Assembly: GCA_031761405.1 (NCBI GenBank) | Contig: JASEVX010000001.1 | Coordinates: 43,241,587-43,305,586 of the forward strand | Length of the DNA: 64,000 bases | Direction of reading: 5' to 3' | Source of the DNA: Serripes groenlandicus | Lineage: Eukaryota; Mollusca; Bivalvia; Cardiida; Cardiidae | In this document: piece by piece, positions 54,201 through 63,200 of the stretch | How the letters are laid out: every line of letters starts with the position of its first letter | Numbering within the stretch: the stretch's first letter is position 1 | Translations under genes and position numbers: made by a program | The notes under the pieces: generated by a model | What the model was told of the DNA's origin: nothing | Databases searched by the model: none | What the model saw: the letters and a program-made list of their open reading frames with translations, nothing else

Positions 54201-57200
54201 AAGTTGAACAAGTAACTGGATTGCAAGCAATACCATAGTCCCCTACTGGTTTGCACTAAGTCCAAAAAGGGGCATAACTCATTAAAAAATTGACGAAATC
54301 CCAGGAAACGCGAACTTGATCTGTGACACATGATTACAAAGGCATATACAAAATTTCAGGTCAATACCTCAAAGCATGTAGAAAAAAAGTGCGGAAAACG
54401 AATATTCTAAGTCCAAAAAGGGGCATAACTCATTAAAAAATTGACGAAATCCCAGGAAACGCGAACTTGATCTGTGACACATGATTACAAAGGCATATAC
54501 AAAATTTCAGCTCAATACCTCAAAGCATGTAGAAAAAAAGTGCGGAAAACTGATTTGCCGGACTGACTGACTGACTGACTGACTGACTGACAGATGGACT
54601 GACGGACGGAGTGCAAACCTAATAGTCCCCTTCGGCACGCCGGTAGGGGACTAAAAATCTACATTCAAAGAGGGTTAAATCATAAAAAAGAGTTAAAAAC
54701 TTTGTAGCAATTGCTCATAATGAGCAATTTCTCCTTTTGCCACAATGTTTTTAAAATGTGTCTGCTGCAGAAAGCGTCTGTTATGGGAAAGGGCTAATGT
54801 CGTCTGATGCAGAGGTTTTGAATATCATCTTTATCAGGGAGAGAGGGTACATTACTTGTAATAATAGAAAAATATCTCAACCATGGCAAACACAAAATAT
54901 TTTTAGATCCCTGTAGAAAAATTCTTAAAAAGACACTGGTGATTTGCTTGTTACAGACTGTTTATTGTTTTCTTTACATATTTTCAAACTTAATTGATGC
55001 AGTTCATTAATGATTATTCTACCCAACCAACTGACTGTATTATGAAATTCATCTGACCAGCTCTAAGCAAAAAAATCATGTTTCATTACATTCCCATTTT
55101 AGTAAAACATGTAAGAGTTCGGGACAGTAAACAGTCAGGCTAGAATTCGGGACAGTAAACAGTCAGGCTAGAATTCCATCTTTTTATCAAGCTATATCAA
55201 CAGCTCTTGTTACTGTAGGTAAGCAATGGAGGCTAAGGTTGGACTGCATTTGCAAATGATTGGCCAAGTCTCCAACAGTGATAATGTGCGAAAAGATCCA
55301 CTTTTTGCCAGTTGCTGCTCAAATGTTTTCATGAAAAAAAAGAGAATTGAAATTCAAATAAAAGTTGGTATATATATCTTTATGACATGATACTTGTTGA
55401 GATTGATTGTTTGGTGGTTTACACTGCTTTTCAAAAAAAATTCAGTTACACTAGCCAGTCAGTCAGTCATGATGCTAACCCTGCAACCCTGAGCACCAAG
55501 GAAGTCAGCCATTACTACCATTTTTAACCCTTTCCCTTATACGACAATTCTGCAGCAGACGACTTTGAACGTATTTTGTCAAAACATAGAAAATCTCCAT
55601 AATTGAATGGATAACCTATGACAAAAAGTGGAAAACATTGTGGCAAAAGGAGAAATTGCACGTTCTGTGCAATTTCTTCTTTTGTCACTATGTTTTCAAA
55701 AGCCGTCTGCTGCTGAGGCGTCAGAAAGCGTCTATATGAGGGAAAGGGTTAAAGTCTTTGATTTGACCCGGGGACAGAAAACACAACCTCCTGCATTCAA
55801 GGCAATTTATTTCAAGCCATTCCCGTATACATTTTGCATGCACAATTCTGAGATAGCGTGTGCCATATTGGAGGCATTAATCCTTTCTCAAATACAGAGG
55901 CTTTCTGACGCTTCTGCAGCAGACGACTTTTGACAACATTTTGGTAGCAGGAATATGGCTCATCATGAGCAATTTCCCCTATTGCCACAATATTTTCAAC
56001 TATTAAAAAAATGATGCTTTCATTTATAGATTTTTCTTATTTTACCAAGATGTTTTCAAAGTCCTCTGCTGCAGATTTGCCGTATGACGGAAAGGGTTAA
56101 AAGATTCAGATGAAAAAACTTAACATACTTGTCTAAAATCAAATGTCTCTTTTTGGCAGCCATTTTGTCCTCCTCTGTAATGAAATCTGACGTCTGTAAG
56201 GACAATTTTATTTGGAGAGTTTTAGCACATTCTGTTATCTGAAATTAAATGTAATTGGGTTAATACTTTCCCACATTGTGGAAGATGAATTTTGAAAACA
56301 TTGTTGGAAAAGCAGAAGTTGCTCATAATGAACATTTTCTCATTTTCCCACACTTTTTTAAACTAAATAATTATACAATCATTTCTAAAGATTTTCCTTA
56401 TTTTTGCCATGAATATACAAGTCATCATATACAATTGATTTTTCTCTAATAACATTTTTTTTTTATTGTGATACCATGTCGCTGATATACTTTTTAACCC
56501 TTTCCTACAAACAAAAAATTTGCAGCAGACATTTAAAAAAACATCTATGCAACCATATGGAAAATCTGAATAAAAGAAAGATTTATTATTGAATAGAGTC
56601 GAAAACAATATAACAAAAGGAAATATTGCTTATTATCATCTATTTCTCCATTTGCCAAAATGATTTCAAAGTTGTCTGCTTCATACCCAACAGAATGCTT
56701 CAGTGAGTGGGAAAAGTTTAATATTCCTCCAAATTTTTATGTCTGAAGAACCAATTATAAATTTCTAATCAAGTTAAACATTTGAGAATGTGTGGAAAAC
56801 AGTGAGAGAAAGAATAAAATGATAGAAAAGAGCATCTCAAAAGTCACCTGCATCAGAGGCATTCAAATTCACCCATCACCCTTTCCCACTTGTAGACACA
56901 TTTTGACGCATCTGCAGCAGACAACTTTTGAAAACATTGTGGCAAAAGAAGAAATTGCTCAAGGATAGCAATTTCTCCCTTTGCCACAATGTTTCCACTA
57001 TTTTTAATAATTAAACTCATTCATGGAGAATTTTCACGTTTTTGTCAATAAGTGTTCTAAGTTGTCTGCTGCAGAATTGTTGTACGTTGAAATGGATAAC
57101 AGGTGAAGGATCAAAGCATTGTCCAATCTATGGATTTTGATCATGCCTATCCATGATACACACATCTAACACCCCTGCAGCAGACATCTTTTATAACAAT

Positions 57201-60200
57201 TGTTGGAAAGGTAGAAATTGCCTTTTCAACTCAATATTATTAAAATATCACTCTGTTCCAAAAAAGATATGCTTTTCCAAATGCTTTAAAAACAGATGAT
57301 TTTGCAAAAATGATTTTGGGTAAAAAAGAAAATGGCATTTTACCCTGTAGAACACTTTAATTTGTTTGTACTTGACTTCCACTGCTTTCCGTAAACTACA
57401 ATTTAACCTAGAGTTGGACAGACATGTGTAAAAAAGGTCCATATTATGTTCAATCTCAAGTGTTTCATGTATCGCTAACAGTTCCCTGGCTTGTGAGTCT
57501 GCACACATCAACTCGTGTAATAACGAACATACTTTTTCCGATTTCTCTTTTGTAAGAGTAGTCAGAGAGTTCCCTGCGCTACAAATAGCATGCGTCATAC
57601 ACATGATGACAAAGTCTCGCAGACTGCATAAATTGATGTCCTTCCTTAAAACAGGGACTGGTACACTGTCAATAACATTGAGAATTTCATTCCACTTCCT
57701 GTGAGAAAATAACTCATTCAATAAACCAGTCAGACATGCTTGGAATTCCCCACTTTCATGCAAACTAAGCATATTTGACTTAAATTTTTCCACAATTTCA
57801 CTTGTCAATAATTTCAGAATAGGATCAGCTCCTTTATAAATATCATGATCCTCCGTTGCAGCTAAAGGAACAATAAAGTTCAGAAGATGGCGCTTCAATG
57901 CTGGATAATCGTTAGTCAGTTTCTCGTAGCGGTAACTTTTCATGTCAACTACACTCATTGATGAGGCAGCTCTTTCTCTATGTGTCATGTCATAGTTTGA
58001 GTCATGTGATCCATGACTGCCACTAACATTGAAATAGGTTTCATCAAATGCGTCATCCATGTTTGATTCATCGACCTGATCTGAGCAGACGAGACTGACG
58101 AGGGTTGCGACGAGAGGACAGTCTGATTTGATATATTCCAGAGTGTTTGGTGTGAGGTCATGCGTTATATCTAAATCAGCTACACTGCCATCCCCTGCCG
58201 ACACTGCACTGTTGGAACGGCTGGGATTAAATCTGTGATATCTTTCCGCTTGGACAATGGATTCAAAGTCAAACACACACATAAAACTTTTACAACTTGG
58301 AATCACTTCAATATCATAGGGAAGATCGTTTAATGAATCTAGAAAAGAAACAAAAAGAAAGAATTTCAACCCTTTCCAATATACACCAAATCTGCAGCAG
58401 ACAACTTTCTCTTAACCCTTTTCCTCATATAGAGGCTTTCTGACGCCTCTGCAGCAGATGGCTTTTTGAAAACATAGTGACAAAAGAAGAAATTGCACAA
58501 AACGTGCAATTTCTCCTTTTACCACAATGTTTTCCACTTTTTGTCATAGGTTATCCATTCAACTATGGAGATTTTCTATGTTTTGACAAAATAAGTTCAA
58601 AGTCGTCTGCTGTAGAATTGTCATATAAGCGAAAGGGTTAATGAAAGGGTAATTATTGATTAGAGTAAAAAAAGAAAAGTGGCAAAAGTAGAAATTGCTC
58701 ATTGTGAGCAATTTCTCTATTGTCTATTTGCCATAATGTTTTCAAAAGTTGTCTGCTGCAGGTGTCCAAATGCTTTTACATGTGAGGACGGATTAAAAAA
58801 ACAATGCGTAGCTTGCAAATAACCACCAACTTTTAACAATTATGTATGAGAGTGACAGTCACACAGACAAACATGGAGGTGATCTCTTACATCAACCTGC
58901 AGTTTTTCCCTCAGCAGCAGACAACTTTGAAAAAATACTTGGGAATCAATATAAAAAATCTCAAAAATTGTAAGTTTAATTATCAACTGTTAAAAACAAT
59001 GTGCTTATTATGAACAATTTTTATTTATTTTTTTCATTATGAGTAATTTCTCCCTTTGTCACAATGTTTCAAAGGTCTTTTGCTGCTTCTGCATTAAATT
59101 GCTTCTGCATATAGAAAATGGTTAACATACCTCTGTTCTTACTCTCCCTGTCCAACGCCATCAGTTCCTTGATGTGTTTTTCTTTCTCCCCTGATAATTG
59201 GCTGACTAAAAATGCAATGAGCCCTTCATTCTCAGAAACACCTTTAGTTGTAACCTGATCGGATAGAAAATCCCTACGATGCCACAATAGAACTTCAGGG
59301 ATCTTAATCTGAAAAAGAAAAAAATTGTTTTGTATAAGCCTTTCCCAGTTACAGTAGACAACTTTCAATGTGTCTTGGCAAACATTTAGAAGAAATATTA
59401 TTAAATAAACTTGAAAATATTGTGAGAAATGTAGAAATTGATCATTATGAGCAAGTTTTACCTTTACCAAAATGTTTTCAAATGTTTTCTGTTGCATGGG
59501 CATCTGTTTGTGAGATCTGATACACTATTTGCTCAGGTAAACAATTATTTTCTACAAATATATTTTTTGAAGAGTAAAAAAACCATTTGACATTTAATAT
59601 CATTAGACAAATTTCTCCTAATGTATGAGGTTTTCAAGTTATTCCTTTCCTGTATACAACAAATCTGCAGCAGATGACTTTAAAAACATTTTTGGCCAAA
59701 ATGGGAATTCTCTGGCAAAAGGAGAAATTTCTCATTATTTCTCCTTTTGTCACAATGTTTTCAAAAGTTGTCTGCTGTTAATGCATCAAAATGTGTCTGC
59801 AGGTAGGAAAGGCTTAGCAGTTACAGCATCTGCAAAAGTTGCTTATATGCAGAAAAGGGTGAGATGTTAAGATATGGCAAAGAAGAAAAGAAAATCTTGT
59901 CCTAAAAATCTAAATGTTTATGACTCTTATACAAATCCTCCTTTTCACACTATATTTTTCAATCAATCCTGAAATTATTTATATATTAATTTGGTAACAT
60001 TTTTTAGAAGCAACAAGCGTCAATTGCCTTCAACAAATTGGCTAAAACTATTTTGAGAAGAAGTAAGTTGCTTGGAAAGCCAGGCAACGCATGAGTAGTT
60101 GAGCTGGCTGCCATGATATAACTGGAAGATATTTCAATCTCAATAAATCTTATTACATAGTAACTTTCTGCAAACTTTTTCAATTACGAATAGTCATAAA

Positions 60201-63200
60201 TAAGCAGATTAGGTAAGAGATAACCCTTTTACTTATACAGTCCACTTTTAACACCTGTTTAGCAGACAAACTTTTGAAAATATTGATGGAAAGGGATGAG
60301 CAATTCCCCGTTTTTTCATAATGCATTCTACTATGTTTTCTTCAGACGTATTTGATAAAAAGTTGATAAAAGTTTTGATTATCTTTTTTAATTGTGATAA
60401 AAGGAGAAATTGCTCATAATGAGTAACTATTCCTTTTATCACATTACTTTCAAGTCTATTCAATTTTGATATTTTCATTTCTAGATTTGTTTCCATATTG
60501 TTGCTGAAATGTTTTCAAAGTCATCTGCTTCAGATTTGCTGTATGTGGGCAAGGGTTAAGAGACTGAACTATTCTCCTTTTCAAAACGAGCAATTTCTGC
60601 TTTTGCCACAACGTTTTCCACTTTTAGTCATAGGTTATCCTTTCAATTACAGAGATTTTTCTTTTTTTTGACAAAATATGTTCAAAGTCGTCTGCTGCAG
60701 AATTGTCGTATAAGGAAAAGGGTTAAGGTCCATTTTCCTACATTGAAGCTTATATAAGAGCCAATGCCTAAGAAAAATTATAAGTTGGTATTTCTGGATG
60801 ATCAGCCTGTACATCTTCTAGGTCTTATCAGAATCTACAAAGGTTGACAGAAGCTACTAACAAGCATCTGTTAAAAATATTTGAACAGTTAATATCTTGA
60901 TCAGACTGTGTTAATGCACAGGCTGATCTGGATCTAAATTGTTCACAAAAGCTAACTTGAACCTTTTCCCCATGGACATGCTCATATAATTTAACAGTTT
61001 TGACGGTTCTTACCAGTTTTTGTTGCTTGTCTACTTGAACTGTCGTCTGTAAGAACTGTGTCATACAGGAATCAAGTTGCTTGGTAACAGTCTCAGGGAT
61101 TAATATCTAGTACAAAAAAAATGACATAGAAATTTACTAGAACTTGTATGAAATATTTAACCGATACATCATTTTCAGAGTAACTGTTGCTTGAATTAAT
61201 TGAAATATCTTAAGAAATCATCTAAATATTTTAAACTTTGGAAAAATAATTTTTATACAAAGTTGATAACACTGTCTGCTACACATGCATCAAAAATGTC
61301 ATCTGTACCAGGCAAAAGGTTAATACTTTCTATCACCTACTATCTTTTAAATCAACCAAATCTAAAACACCTTTAGAAAATATTAGAACATTTTTGATTA
61401 AAATTTGTACCACCGAAAGAGTGATTGAGTTGTTGTTTGGTGGTGAATCCTTGTAGCTATGTAGGCTGCCAATCTAGGGGCTGGGAGTTTAAACCGCAGA
61501 TTGGACAAGATTCTTTCCAATGTTTGAAAAAAATCACTGTGACATGCATCATTCCACTTCCACAAATGTGTTAATAGTCTATGTGGAAAAACAGTCAGTT
61601 GCTTGTAAAGACTGTTGTTTGGAATACTGGTCTGAGAAAGCCAGGAAACACATGGGTAGTATAAAATGACAACCATGATATTACTGACATTTTTTAAAAC
61701 CAGCATTAGACCCCAAATCAATGAATCACTCAATGATGTATGATGACTACCTGTAAGGGGGGTGATGAGATTCCACAGGTTGTGACGGCAAACAGCAGAT
61801 GTGGGTCACATCTGGGGGCCACATGATACCAGGGGTCCTCGGGGCTCACTGGATACAGTCGGTATTCAAGGGTCCGGCCCCATTCTGAAGGCGCTTGTAA
61901 CCCGCATCTGTTTATCTGGTACTTCAACTCAAACAAACTGGAAATAAACACCAATACATGTAGTTGCACTATCAAATAAACTGTATACATGATATAACAT
62001 TTAAACTTTTTGTGGAAGACAGTGGTGCAGAGGCACACAGCATAGGCCTCTCGTACCAAAGGTCCCTGGTTCGAGTACCGTGATGAGTGGGTTCTGACTT
62101 TGGGATTTTTCCACAGAAACGGTAAGAGTACTGGTTAAGCCTCCAGGTAGCAGACATTGGAAAGATTAATATAAGCTGAAAGCTTGTTTCGCATTCTATG
62201 TAAAATAAATAAGTTTAAACTAACTATTTCCAACATACAAATGCCGAAGGGCATTATGTCAGCTGTGTAATTTAGCAATTTTGTGTTAGACTTTTATAAC
62301 TGCACCAAAACATACATTTAACCTTTATAATTGCAGTTTAGGGGGAAAAGTTATTTTTCAACGAAATATTTGTTTGAAAAGGAAAATATCAAATGAAAAT
62401 TGGGATCTCTTTTCTATGTTGAAAGTAGTTCCGTGACCTAGATCAATTTCGTTTATCGGAAAAAATAAATGAAATTCCTTTTAGTATCATGATCTGTTTT
62501 AAACCAATCAAATCAAGTGATTCACAGTGCATTTGAACAAACTGCAATTAACTGTTTATGAATTATACATGTACCTGACTACTCCAATTTGTCCAATTCT
62601 ATAACAGAAGGTATTTAACAGAGATATCTGTTCTCGTGGTGCCATCTCATCAAATAATTTCAATTGTTTCTGCTTTCTTTCAAAATAACCCTCTTCTTCA
62701 GACTGCTATAAAATAAAAAATAAATGAGGGCTAGACAGATGCATTTGTCCCACAAATGAGCTGTCCTGCGAATAAACCAACAATTTGAACTCTGCGTAAA
62801 GTATCATCCAGGATCAGCCTAAGCATGCCGCGCAGGCTTATTCGGATAGACACTTTGCGCCTCCTGTGGATTTTCTGTTTCAGGAATCATTACTCTTTAC
62901 CTCTATCCCCCTGAGACGGAATGTGTCGGCACAGATCAGTCTGCGCAGGCTGATCTGGGTCGATTCATTATGCAGAAGCCATAATGATGGTTTTCTCGTG
63001 GAATGGCTCATATACATGTTTATCTCTTGTTGCATGATTTAACCCTATATTGTGGTTACTCAAATGAGATAAGTCAAAATTGGTCTGCAAGTGGAAAAGG
63101 GCTAAGACATGCTTATACAATGTTAAGTCAACTAGATCTGAATTCTGATTTGGCTCCTGAAAAAACATCATTTGAAAATATTGTTAAAAGGAAAGATTAC

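Noticed and set aside
57248..58369. A 373-codon stand-alone gene
   Set aside because: The open frame runs past a good donor (AGG|gtaaaa) and acceptor (tttctag) on either side. Phases join neighbouring ZFYVE26 exons, so it is an internal exon.
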